Shown piece by piece: positions 17,372-25,105 of a stretch of 64,000 nucleotides of DNA. The translations under genes were made by a program, and so were the position numbers. The stretch covers positions 62,001 to 126,000 of the forward strand of contig CABJAB010000007.1 of assembly GCA_902363445.1 (NCBI GenBank), read 5' to 3'. Position 1 is the first letter of the stretch. Every line of letters starts with the position of its first letter. The DNA is from Lachnospiraceae bacterium (GTDB lineage Bacteria; Bacillota; Clostridia; Lachnospirales; Lachnospiraceae). Under the pieces are notes generated by a model. That model searched no databases and was not told the DNA's origin. It was given only the letters and a program-made list of their open reading frames with translations.

Positions 17372-17965
17372 TCAGAGTTTCAAAACCTTGATATATTTAA
17401 AAAAACTGCTTCTGCTGATATGCAAATGCGCCAGAGCTTCCGCTTCTGTCAGCTCTTTCCGCTTCCATTTTCGGACAGTCTGCGTGAAGTCGTCCGGCAG
17501 CGCCAGGGGAAGCTTTCCGAACTTGACGCCCCGGGCCTTTGCCGCACGGATTCCTTCCATCTGCCTTTGGTGGATGTTCTCGCGTTCCGAATGGGCGCAG
17601 AAACTGAGCACCTGAAGTACCAGGTCTGCGATAAAAGTACCTAGTATATCTTTGCTTCGGGTAGTATCCAGCAGCGGCATATCGATGATCTTAATGTCGG
17701 TTCCCTTTTCTTTGGTTATCAGATGCCATTGTTCAATGATTTCATCATAATTGCGCCCCAGACGGTCTATGGATTTAATGATCAGCAGATCGTCTTTTTT
17801 TATGCGTCTAAGAAGCTTTTTGTAAGCCGGACGATTGAAATCCTTGCCGCTTTGTTTGTCAATGTAAAGATTTCGCTTTGGAATTTGATATTCGGATAAG
17901 GCGATCAGCTGCCGGTCCGTATGCTGATCCTTGGTAGACACACGTACATAGCCATATGTATTCAT
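17372..17965 (-). CDS. Serine recombinase (resolvase/invertase)
   Basis: A 197-aa small serine recombinase. The nucleophile is S10 in YGYVRVST, followed by the active-site arginine region IKSIDRLGRNYDEI (about residues 65-78), the long E-helix (SFCAHSERENIHQRQMEGI) and a C-terminal helix-turn-helix (TEAEALAHLHISRSSFFKYI). Length and layout fit Hin/Gin/Tn3-type enzymes acting at two short sites. I chose the ATG at 17965 because AGGAGA lies 7 nt upstream; the longer frame has no such site. No transposase accompanies it. It lies inside the 12-kb segment bounded by inverted long repeats. Confidence 0.92.
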   Translation of the reverse strand: MNTYGYVRVSTKDQHTDRQLIALSEYQIPKRNLYIDKQSGKDFNRPAYKKLLRRIKKDDLLIIKSIDRLGRNYDEIIEQWHLITKEKGTDIKIIDMPLLDTTRSKDILGTFIADLVLQVLSFCAHSERENIHQRQMEGIRAAKARGVKFGKLPLALPDDFTQTVRKWKRKELTEAEALAHLHISRSSFFKYIKVLKL

Positions 17966-18216
17966 GCAGAATTCTCCTGTATCTGAAATTGCCGAACAGA
18001 AGGCCACAGAAAAACGGCGCTGGAAGCCTGCACGCCGCTTTCGGACATTTTTTCCATTTTATCATAAAACTTTACCTGAGTTTGTTGGAAAATATTGGCA
18101 ATTTCTAAAAGCTGGCTAATGTGAAGCAGAAAGTCTGTGCTGTTTTATCGGGGGCATGGTATAATGGAAAAAAAAGAAGAGGCCATGTTCAGATGAGCTG
18201 CGGAAGGAGCGATCGT

Positions 18217-18474
18217 ATGAGTGAATTGTCGAAGCTTCCCAATATTGGAAAAATAGTAGAGGAACAACTGGAGAACGTGGGGATCACCACCTGCGAACAA
18301 CTTAAAGAAACAGGGAGCAAGGGAGCATGGCTTAAAATCAGGGCCATTGATAGTTCCGCCTGCATAAATCGGCTGCTGGGTCTGGAGGGAGCCATTCGCG
18401 GAATCAAAAAAAACCAGCTTCCGGAAGACGTGAAGCTGGAATTGAAAGAATTCTATCGGAAAATCAATGATTAG
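18217..18474 (+). CDS. TfoX C-terminal domain protein
   Basis: An 85-aa protein consisting only of the TfoX C-terminal (helix-hairpin-helix-like) domain: LSKLPNIGKIVEEQLENVGI, GSKGAWLKI, ACINRLLGLEGAI. In Proteobacteria the full TfoX/Sxy protein regulates competence; stand-alone C-terminal domains in Firmicutes have no firm role. The ATG at 18217 has GGAAGGAG 8 nt upstream, so the longer frame is rejected. TATAAT lies near 18160. Its 3' end overlaps the convergent GGDEF gene by 11 nt. Confidence 0.88.
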   Translation: MSELSKLPNIGKIVEEQLENVGITTCEQLKETGSKGAWLKIRAIDSSACINRLLGLEGAIRGIKKNQLPEDVKLELKEFYRKIND

Positions 18475-19603
18475 ATACGGAGACGTCTTCATAGATACAG
18501 ATGGAATTCTTTTGATTTTTGGCCTGATATAAGGCCGTATCAGCGTTTTTGATCAATTGGGTGGCGGGTGTCCCCGGTATACAGTGGGTGAGGCCGAAAC
18601 TGACAGACAGCGGCGGAACTCCCGTAACGTTTTTTGCAGAAGCCAGACGGTCCTGGATTTTGGAACAGACATCGAGGGCGGCTTCCATGGTGTGATTTTT
18701 GAACAAAAGGCTGAATTCATCCCCACCGTACCGATAGGCGGTCACATCGGGAGGGCATTGGTCCAGCATGGTTCCGAGAAACTTAAGACATTTATCCCCC
18801 ATAACGTGCCCCATGGTATCATTGACAGTTTTAAAGTCATCCAGGTCTGCCATTGCAAAAATATAGGCGCTGCCTGAAATATCACTGGCCGCAGTGCAGA
18901 GCGCATTCTGAAGAGCAGAACGGTTGTACAGACCGGTCATATGATCGCGGAGAAGCTTTTGCTGCAGTTCAAACCGTTCCAGCTCTTTGTTGATGCTGAC
19001 GGTGTTCTTTTCCTTCAGAAACCGGATGATGATCAGGGAGACAAGGTAGAAGCACAGCAGCACGTACAGAGAAAGAACAAAATTGGCCAGCAAGAGCTCG
19101 TCATGAAAAATGGATATTTTGTCAGGATCCCATGAAATAAAGCATTCCGAAATTATTTCTGCAGCCAGAGAAAAAGCTGCGGTGACAGAGGTCAGCCGGT
19201 AACTGGCATAAATTAAGGTCAATAAAATAGGAATGGCAAAGATCAGATAAAGGGATGTAAAAATATTATGTATGGAAAATACGATAAAGCAGTTTACGAC
19301 AAAGGTAAGTGACAGTATATATTGTCTGGAAGAGATGGACAGCCGGCGCAGGCGGAGGGCCGTAAATCCGGAGATGATACAGAGGACGTTCAGCGTCACA
19401 GGAATCAGAATATATTTCAGCACATAAACAGAGGCGCTGGCACTGATCTGTTCCATGGAACTTAAAATAAAGAACATGACAATCTCCATGACAACGGAAA
19501 AGGACGCCAGCCCTACAATGATCTTGAAATGCAGATGAAGCCATTTTTCATTGATCTTCCGGTATTCTTCTCGTATAGCTTGAATATTGCTGTCAGCGGA
19601 CAT
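18464..19603 (-). CDS. Membrane-bound diguanylate cyclase (GGDEF)
   Basis: Makes cyclic di-GMP from two GTP. The 379-aa product has about six N-terminal membrane helices (to about residue 200), a short coiled linker (INKELERFELQQKLLRDHMTGLYNR) and a GGDEF domain with the intact motif at about residues 293-297. No RxxD inhibitory site is visible just upstream, so feedback inhibition may be absent. No EAL phosphodiesterase is nearby. AGGAGAG precedes the ATG. The right long-repeat copy lies about 70 nt upstream in the same transcriptional direction, with a promoter beyond it, so the repeat may be part of this gene's leader. Confidence 0.93.
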   Translation of the reverse strand: MSADSNIQAIREEYRKINEKWLHLHFKIIVGLASFSVVMEIVMFFILSSMEQISASASVYVLKYILIPVTLNVLCIISGFTALRLRRLSISSRQYILSLTFVVNCFIVFSIHNIFTSLYLIFAIPILLTLIYASYRLTSVTAAFSLAAEIISECFISWDPDKISIFHDELLLANFVLSLYVLLCFYLVSLIIIRFLKEKNTVSINKELERFELQQKLLRDHMTGLYNRSALQNALCTAASDISGSAYIFAMADLDDFKTVNDTMGHVMGDKCLKFLGTMLDQCPPDVTAYRYGGDEFSLLFKNHTMEAALDVCSKIQDRLASAKNVTGVPPLSVSFGLTHCIPGTPATQLIKNADTALYQAKNQKNSICIYEDVSVSNH

Positions 19604-19675
19604 GCCGGAACTCTCCTTTAATATGAAAACTTTTGTGTCTTACAGTATACTTTTAAATATCTATTATAATAAATT

Positions 19676-20232
19676 TTCTTTGTTTGATTTACAAGGCAAG
19701 AGGAAATCCGCTTCCGTCCAGGCGGCTCGCTGGCAGCCATAACCAGCATCTTTACGGCCTTCAGTCGGTCCTTTCCAACTGCCATGGATAAATCGATATT
19801 TTTCCATGGCAGATTCCAATAAAAACCTGCATGAAATTCGGTTTTTACCTCCCTGCGGCCGGGAAGATCCTGCTAATGCCTTTGCGGCGCTCGCCTTACG
19901 ATGGAATCGGATTGTTCCTCTTGCTCTTTCTTCCGCACCGAAATAAGCTCTCATTTGCCCCCAAAGCCATTGGGGCAGTCTACCGCGGCCCGCTGCCATA
20001 AGGCGCGCGGGCCGTGTGGATATCCAATCCTTTTCTGGAATCAATGGAACGGAAATTATCCAGAATGGTGCGGCAAGCAGGGCGCCGGCAGAAAGATTCC
20101 GGGCCGGCCTAAAGGCGAGCGCCGCAGGGCAGAGGCCGGTGTTCCCCAGGCGGAGTGGGGGTAAAGCGGCCCCTAAATCGCCAGCGAACCGAAATCGTGA
20201 CGGTCCGGAACTTCTGCAGGTGCTAAACTGGA
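19676..20232 (-). repeat. Long dispersed repeat, right copy (candidate structured RNA)
   Basis: About 557 nt, the inverted counterpart of 7358-8010, lacking the 96-nt two-hairpin module. It fills most of the 830-nt gap between the GGDEF and CsoR genes. Paired differences from the left copy are: TGACATGGA/TCCATGTCA becomes TGCCATGGA/TCCATGGCA (19780-19788 with 19803-19811), a true compensatory change; GCCGTAA/TTACGGC becomes GCCGTAA/TTATGGC on the minus strand (19752-19758 with 19736-19742), a G-C to G-U change; and a T-G wobble becomes T-A in TTCTGGA/TCCAGAA (20033-20039 with 20059-20065). The wobble pairs work only if the minus strand is the RNA here. Confidence 0.9.
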
Positions 20233-20276
20233 GCTTAATCGGAATTAACTAAAAATAATTCCAAAATGTATTTTGT

Positions 20277-20305
20277 ATTATACTACAACAAAGCCAAATA
20301 AGCAA
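20277..20305 (-). promoter_or_regulatory. Promoter in front of the right repeat copy
   Basis: On the minus strand, TTGCTT (20305-20300), a 17-nt spacer and TATAAT (20282-20277). Transcription would start near 20270 and run into the repeat and then towards the GGDEF gene. Confidence 0.7.
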
Positions 20306-20433
20306 AGAAAAAAGTTCGTTTCCATCGTGGCGAAAAGTATTCAGGAACCCGGCGGGGGGCTTGTGACAGCTTCCGATCTATGATAGAATGAATCGTAATG
20401 CTGGAAGATAAACAGAGATAGGAGGGAAGTGCG

Positions 20434-20799
20434 GTGGAGGAGATGCATACGCATACCCATATTCATATAGGGGAAGACGGACAAGTCATTGAGCATACTC
20501 ATGGAGAGGGAGAGCGCGGCCATCATAATCATGGGCATACCCATACGAACACGAAGGCGGTACTTAATCGCCTGAGTCGGGCCATCGGCCATCTGGAATC
20601 CATAAAAAGGATGGTGGAGGAAGGAAGAGACTGCAGTGAGGTGCTGATACAGCTGTCAGCGGTTAAATCAGCAATCAATAATACCGGAAAAGTGATCTTG
20701 CAGGATCATATTGAGCATTGTATTGTAGATGCGGTGGAATCAGGGGACCATGAAGCCCTGGAAGAACTCAGCAAGGCCATTGACCGTTTCGTAAAATAA
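20434..20799 (+). CDS. CsoR-type metal-sensing repressor with His-rich N-terminus
   Basis: A 121-aa CsoR/RcnR/FrmR-family protein, GTG start with AGGAGGGA upstream. Residues 1-40 are a histidine-rich tail (HTHTHIHI, then HHNHGHTHTH). The conserved helical domain follows (LNRLSRAIGHLESIKRM). Copper-ligand positions C67, H92 and C96 are intact, matching the CsoR C-H-C set rather than nickel or formaldehyde sensors. CsoR is normally derepressed by Cu(I). No copper ATPase or chaperone is adjacent, so its target lies elsewhere or is the divergent repeat/GGDEF unit (inference). The tail might bind additional metal. Confidence 0.9.
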   Translation: MEEMHTHTHIHIGEDGQVIEHTHGEGERGHHNHGHTHTNTKAVLNRLSRAIGHLESIKRMVEEGRDCSEVLIQLSAVKSAINNTGKVILQDHIEHCIVDAVESGDHEALEELSKAIDRFVK

Positions 20800-20815
20800 A
20801 ACGGAAGGCCGTTGG

Positions 20816-20862
20816 AAAAGCCTGGATGGGCGCCTCGTGACAGGCGCTCATCCGGGCTTTTT
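20816..20862. terminator. Strong hairpin terminator between CsoR and MATE genes
   Basis: A long stem formed by AGCCTGGATGGGCGCCT and AGGCGCTCATCCGGGCT with small irregularities, flanked by AAAA on the left and TTTTT on the right. It can act in both directions for these convergent genes. Confidence 0.85.
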
Positions 20863-20895
20863 GCAGTTAGAAAGAGTAAAAGGAGAAAATACTTC

Positions 20896-22218
20896 TTATA
20901 TGATAGAACGGACTTCCAGTTTTTTTCGGAAAAAACGGACTGTAAAAAATCCTGTGCGTACCACCCAATCCACTATCATGGCCAGCCATACGCCGGCTAC
21001 GCCCATTTTCAAAAAGCCTGCCATGAAATAGGAAAGAAAAATTCGGCACACCCACATAGAGGTAATGGAGACGATCATGGTATATTTCACATCGTTAGAA
21101 GCGCGCAGGGCGTTGGGCAGCGCAAAGGAGGACGGCCAGAACAGGATGGCGAAGCCATTGTGAATATAAGTCAGTGTAACGGCCAGCCTGGCCGTTTCTT
21201 CAGAAAGGCGGTAGATGCCCACCAAAGGACCGACAAACAGCAGAATCCCGCCGCAGACCAGGGCAATGGCGCCGTATGTAATGCCTATCAGAATCTTGGT
21301 ATTTCTTCGAGCCTCTTCATAACGGCCGGCGCCGATGCATTGGCCCACAACAGTTACAAGAGCCAGCCCCATGGCGGAGCCTGGGAGCGTGCCTAGAGTA
21401 GCCAGAGTATTTGCTGCTGCGTTCGCGGCTATGGATGCGGTTCCGAAACTGACGATCAGGCTCTGCAAAAGGATTTTTCCAACCTGGAAAATATTGTTCT
21501 CCAGGCCGCTCGGAATGCCGATGTACATGATCCTGCCTACCATGTCCCGCTGAAAGTGCCTGGTGAAATGAGGAAGGTGGAGTTCATATTTTGGATTACG
21601 GATCAATTTGAGGAGCAGGATGGCAGAAGCGATTCGGGATAAAAGGGAAGCAGTTCCCACACCCGCCGCGCCCATATGAAATACAAAGACGAATAGGGCG
21701 TTTCCCGGAATATTGATGAGGTTCATAAGGAGGGCGGACAGCATGGAAATACTGGACTTTCCCTGAACCCGGAATAAAGCCGCACAGGCATTGGAGACCC
21801 CAAGAAACGGATAGGAGACGGCGCAGAGGTAAAAATAGGTACGGGCATTGGCCATTACACTCTCTTCTGCACGGCCGCACAGCAAATTCAGGATAGCGTG
21901 ATTTCCTGCCAGAATGACGCCCATGATAATCAAGGATATGACAAATGTGGACAGTATCAGCTGTCCGGCTGTTTCCCTGGCCAGGTCCGGTTTCTTTTTG
22001 CCTAAATATTGAGCGCAGACTACGGCTCCGCCCGTTGCGATAGCCATCAGGAAATTGATCAGCAGAAGACTGATATTGTCGACCAGAGAAACGCCGGATA
22101 CTGCCGCTTCACCGGCAGAAGCTACCATAATGATATCTGCCATGCCGACGGTGGTGGCGAGAAACTGCTCTGCAAACAGCGGCAGGATTAACCGGGTCAG
22201 ATCCTTTCTGGAAAACAT
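20896..22218 (-). CDS. MATE-family multidrug/metabolite exporter
   Basis: A 440-aa inner-membrane antiporter with twelve predicted helices in two homologous halves. The MATE start is recognisable (LILPLFAEQFLATTVGMADIIMV), as is the inter-repeat region with GIPSGLENNIFQVGK. I chose the ATG at 22218 because AGGAGG lies 7 nt upstream; the upstream in-frame extension is not plausible. Substrate unknown; MATE proteins export cationic drugs or metabolites using Na+ or H+. Monocistronic, convergent with the CsoR gene. Confidence 0.92.
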   Translation of the reverse strand: MFSRKDLTRLILPLFAEQFLATTVGMADIIMVASAGEAAVSGVSLVDNISLLLINFLMAIATGGAVVCAQYLGKKKPDLARETAGQLILSTFVISLIIMGVILAGNHAILNLLCGRAEESVMANARTYFYLCAVSYPFLGVSNACAALFRVQGKSSISMLSALLMNLINIPGNALFVFVFHMGAAGVGTASLLSRIASAILLLKLIRNPKYELHLPHFTRHFQRDMVGRIMYIGIPSGLENNIFQVGKILLQSLIVSFGTASIAANAAANTLATLGTLPGSAMGLALVTVVGQCIGAGRYEEARRNTKILIGITYGAIALVCGGILLFVGPLVGIYRLSEETARLAVTLTYIHNGFAILFWPSSFALPNALRASNDVKYTMIVSITSMWVCRIFLSYFMAGFLKMGVAGVWLAMIVDWVVRTGFFTVRFFRKKLEVRSII

Positions 22219-22315
22219 GAAAACGCCTCCTGTAAAATAGTCAAAATATTGAGAACGGAGCCTATCATAAACCTTATGGACAATGAAGTCAAGAGTCATG
22301 GGGAAAATATAAAAA

Positions 22316-22344
22316 TTGCGTAAGCTCATGGGATATGATAGAAT
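22316..22344 (+). promoter_or_regulatory. Promoter of the exonuclease gene
   Basis: TTGCGT at 22316-22321, a 17-nt spacer and TAGAAT at 22339-22344, about 76 nt before the TTG start. Confidence 0.7.
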
Positions 22345-22420
22345 GGGAAGAGTGATGCGCCGGCCGTGGCAGGAGGCCGGGAAATTCAAGTGACAAGGTA
22401 TGGAAAGGCGGTGAAACGGT

Positions 22421-23404
22421 TTGCATTATATTGTTCTCGACCTGGAATGGAATCAGAGTCCAAGGGGAAAAGCGGGAAAACGGACAGGGATGCCTTTTGA
22501 GATTATTGAAATAGGAGCGGTGAAACTGGACGGAGAGATGCGTACCGTAGAGGTGTTTAACGAAATGATCAAGCCGGCTGTGTACCGCCAGCTTCACTAT
22601 AAAACAAAGGAAATCCTGCATATGGACATACAGGAATTGGAAAAGGCCAGAAAGTTCCAGGATGTCATCGGAGATTTTTTTAAATGGTGCGGAGAGGACT
22701 ATATCATGTGCACCTGGGGTTCCATGGATCTGACAGAGCTTCAGAGGAATCTTGCGTTTTTTAAGGTGGAAAATCCGATGGGGAAACCGCTTCTTTATTA
22801 TGATGTGCAGAAGCTGTTCAGCCTTTTGTACGAAGACGGAAAAAGCCGGCGTTCCCTGAAGGACGCGGTGGAGTATCTGGAGATCGAGGAGGATATTCCC
22901 TTTCATCGCGCCTTTGACGATACGCTGTATACGGTCAAGATCATGCAGAGGATGAATCTGGATGCCGTGCGGAAGTATGTGTCGGTGGACTATTTCAGAC
23001 TTCCGGATAAAAAGGAAGAGGAAATCTATATCGTATTTGGCCGATATGCAAAATATGTTTCCAGGGTGTTTGCGACCAGGGAAAAGGCGATGGCTGATAA
23101 AGGCGTGGTTTCCACAAAGTGCTATCGCTGCGGCAAAGCTCTGAGGAAACGGATCCGTTGGTTTCCGGTCAACGGAAAAACGTATCTGTGCCTGGCGTTT
23201 TGCCCTGAGCACGGTTATATGAAGGGAAAGCTCAGGCTCAAGAAAGCTGAAGCCGGAGGGGTTTTTGTGGTAAAGACGCTGAAGCTGATTTCAGAATCAG
23301 ACGCCGAGGACATTCAGATGAAAAAGCTGGAGATGTTAAAAAAGAGGAAAGAGAGCAAAGCGGGCAGGCCCGCCTCAGACTCTCCTTCCTCTCAAGCTTT
23401 GTGA
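22421..23404 (+). CDS. DEDDh 3'-5' exonuclease domain protein
   Basis: 327 aa, TTG start (YIVLDLEWNQ immediately follows), with GGAAAGGCGG upstream. The exonuclease motifs are ExoI DLEWN (residues 6-10), ExoII with D in WGSMDLTELQ, and ExoIII HRAFDDTLYT. This is the KapD/ERI-like subgroup of RNase T/DNA exonucleases. The C-terminal part (about 230-270) has a CxxC...C...C zinc-ribbon-like pattern (CYRCGKALRKR, CLAFCPEHG), which I do not recognise as a named domain. The substrate, RNA or DNA, is not determined. Confidence 0.87.
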   Translation: MHYIVLDLEWNQSPRGKAGKRTGMPFEIIEIGAVKLDGEMRTVEVFNEMIKPAVYRQLHYKTKEILHMDIQELEKARKFQDVIGDFFKWCGEDYIMCTWGSMDLTELQRNLAFFKVENPMGKPLLYYDVQKLFSLLYEDGKSRRSLKDAVEYLEIEEDIPFHRAFDDTLYTVKIMQRMNLDAVRKYVSVDYFRLPDKKEEEIYIVFGRYAKYVSRVFATREKAMADKGVVSTKCYRCGKALRKRIRWFPVNGKTYLCLAFCPEHGYMKGKLRLKKAEAGGVFVVKTLKLISESDAEDIQMKKLEMLKKRKESKAGRPASDSPSSQAL

Positions 23405-23455
23405 GCTTCCTCAATTTTGCGCGCCAATGCACAGCTGCGGAGCAGCCCTATTCTA

Positions 23456-23490
23456 AAATAAAAACAAGCCGTGTGGTCTGCACGGCTTGT
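23456..23490 (-). terminator. Rho-independent terminator of the DacF gene
   Basis: Read on the minus strand, ACAAGCCGTG pairs with CACGGCTTGT around a 7-nt loop (23464-23473 with 23481-23490), then TTTTATTTTA follows. It lies 17 nt after the carboxypeptidase stop. Confidence 0.85.
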
Positions 23491-23506
23491 CGTATTTCCA
23501 GAATCT

Positions 23507-24949
23507 TTAACGGCGGTCCAGATTCTTGTTTCTGCTGCGAAGGACATTCTGCCGCCTCCGGTGCCTTCGCATGGAAGCTTTTCTGGAGTTCCGGACCTTG
23601 ATCACACTCCGGTTCACTGCCCTCTGCCTTCGTATGAACAGGAACAGGAAATAGATTGCGGCTCCACATAGGATGACGCCCAGCAGAATCCAGACATTGA
23701 TAAACAGCGTGCTGTTCTGGGAGGGCTTTTCCTTGGCAGAAGGAGAGCTCTGGGCTGTTTCGTGCTCTTTAAAATCAAAATGCTTATCGGCGCTGTCGAT
23801 GAGTAGAAGAGAGCCGGATCCGAGGCGGACGCCCTGATAAGAATAGGTGACGTCTGCCAGTACATTGGAGGTAGAGGCGGTGCTGAGAGTCAGACTGCTC
23901 TCCACGTCGTTCAGGCTCATATTATTGGGCAGGATGATCCAGCTGTCGCCGCTCAGCTCCAGGGATGCGGAGGATGTGTCGAAAACCCCCTGGGATGAAG
24001 AGAGAAAATCGTTGCTGCTGCCGGCGGCCTCCTTCGCCTCGGCCATATTGTATGCCGTAAAGTTATTAAAGCCAAAATCAAACATGGCTATCGTATCATC
24101 GTAATGGGTCCAGTTGGTCTTCATGGAGACGGCGATCAGCTCCATATCTCCGCGGACGGCATAGGTAACGAGGGTATTGCCGGCTTCTGGGGTATAGCCG
24201 GTTTTTCCGGCTACGGTCCCTTCATAGGTATATTCGGAGTCGCAGAGCATTTTATGCTTCTGCACCAGATACCGGGATTCTGGCTGTTTATTTGTCGGCT
24301 CGATCGTGTGTTTTGCGGCCGCGCAGATTCGGATAAAGGTATCGTTGTGCACGAGGGCTTTCATAATGAGCGCCATGTCGTGACAGGTGGTATAATGGTT
24401 TTCGTTGTGAAGCCCATGGGCGTTTACGAAATGTGTGTTGGTGCAGCCAAGCTGAGCGGCCCGGTTGTTCATCATTTCCGCAAAGGCGTCCATACCTCCG
24501 GCTACATGCTCGGCCAGGCCGTTGGCTACTTCATTGGCGGATTGGAGCAGGAGCGCGTACATACACTGTTCTACAGTCAGCTGTTCCCCTTCCGTGACGG
24601 CAATGTTGCTGGAGTCGGGTTCAATACTGAATACAGCTTCTCTGGAAAAGGTAACGACATCGGACAGAGAAGCGTTTTCCAGGGTCAAAAGTGCGGTCAT
24701 GAGTTTAGTGATGCTGGCGGGATAAAGCGCCTCGTCAGCATTTTTGGCGAAGAGTACTGTTCCGGTGCGGGCATCAATGAGAATGCCGGCTTCTCCGAGA
24801 AGCTCCGGACCCTGAGGCCAGGTAGAAATGGTGCTGGGATAGGTTTCCTCCTGGGAAGCGTCTGCTGCCAGGCTTGTCCTTTCCGTATAAGAAAAACATA
24901 GGAAGAAAGCGGCAAGGATCAGGCATAATGCCCGGTACGATCTTTTCAT
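23507..24949 (-). CDS. dacF: D-alanyl-D-alanine carboxypeptidase (DacF/PBP5-like)
   Basis: Secreted, membrane-tethered peptidase S11 of 480 aa that trims the terminal D-Ala from peptidoglycan stem peptides. Signal peptide about 1-28. Active-site motifs are S79-x-x-K82 (SITK), SAN in LLQSANEVANGL, and KTGYT. A C-terminal extension contains a single membrane helix (about 420-440) and a very basic tail (RRHRRRQNVLRSRNK), a topology differing from the amphipathic anchor of E. coli PBP5. dacF is the closest name; a vegetative or sporulation role cannot be separated here. Confidence 0.92.
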   Translation of the reverse strand: MKRSYRALCLILAAFFLCFSYTERTSLAADASQEETYPSTISTWPQGPELLGEAGILIDARTGTVLFAKNADEALYPASITKLMTALLTLENASLSDVVTFSREAVFSIEPDSSNIAVTEGEQLTVEQCMYALLLQSANEVANGLAEHVAGGMDAFAEMMNNRAAQLGCTNTHFVNAHGLHNENHYTTCHDMALIMKALVHNDTFIRICAAAKHTIEPTNKQPESRYLVQKHKMLCDSEYTYEGTVAGKTGYTPEAGNTLVTYAVRGDMELIAVSMKTNWTHYDDTIAMFDFGFNNFTAYNMAEAKEAAGSSNDFLSSSQGVFDTSSASLELSGDSWIILPNNMSLNDVESSLTLSTASTSNVLADVTYSYQGVRLGSGSLLLIDSADKHFDFKEHETAQSSPSAKEKPSQNSTLFINVWILLGVILCGAAIYFLFLFIRRQRAVNRSVIKVRNSRKASMRRHRRRQNVLRSRNKNLDRR

Positions 24950-24973
24950 TTATAGACGACTCCTTATAAAAAT

Positions 24974-24990
24974 GTTAATATATAATTAAC
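24974..24990. promoter_or_regulatory. Perfect palindrome upstream of DacF gene
   Basis: GTTAAT-ATATA-ATTAAC, a 17-nt perfect palindrome 25 nt before the DacF start. It lies just downstream of a minus-strand TATAAT (24997-24992), so it would cover the transcription start. Candidate operator; AT-rich, so chance is possible. Confidence 0.4.
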
Positions 24991-25105
24991 AATTATAGGA
25001 TAAAATAAAGCCGGTGGCAAGAGAATCCCGTGATATTCCGGGAAATATCCTCCAAAGTGGGGAAAGATATTGAAAAATCGTTGTGAAATGTGAGGAAAAT
25101 GGCAT

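Noticed and set aside
19664..20044. 126-aa minus-strand ORF in the right repeat
   Set aside because: The left copy carries stops and single-base indels in the matching frame, so it is not a conserved protein.
24104..24901. 265-aa plus-strand ORF opposite the DacF gene
   Set aside because: Antisense shadow of a gene with intact SxxK, SxN and KTG motifs.
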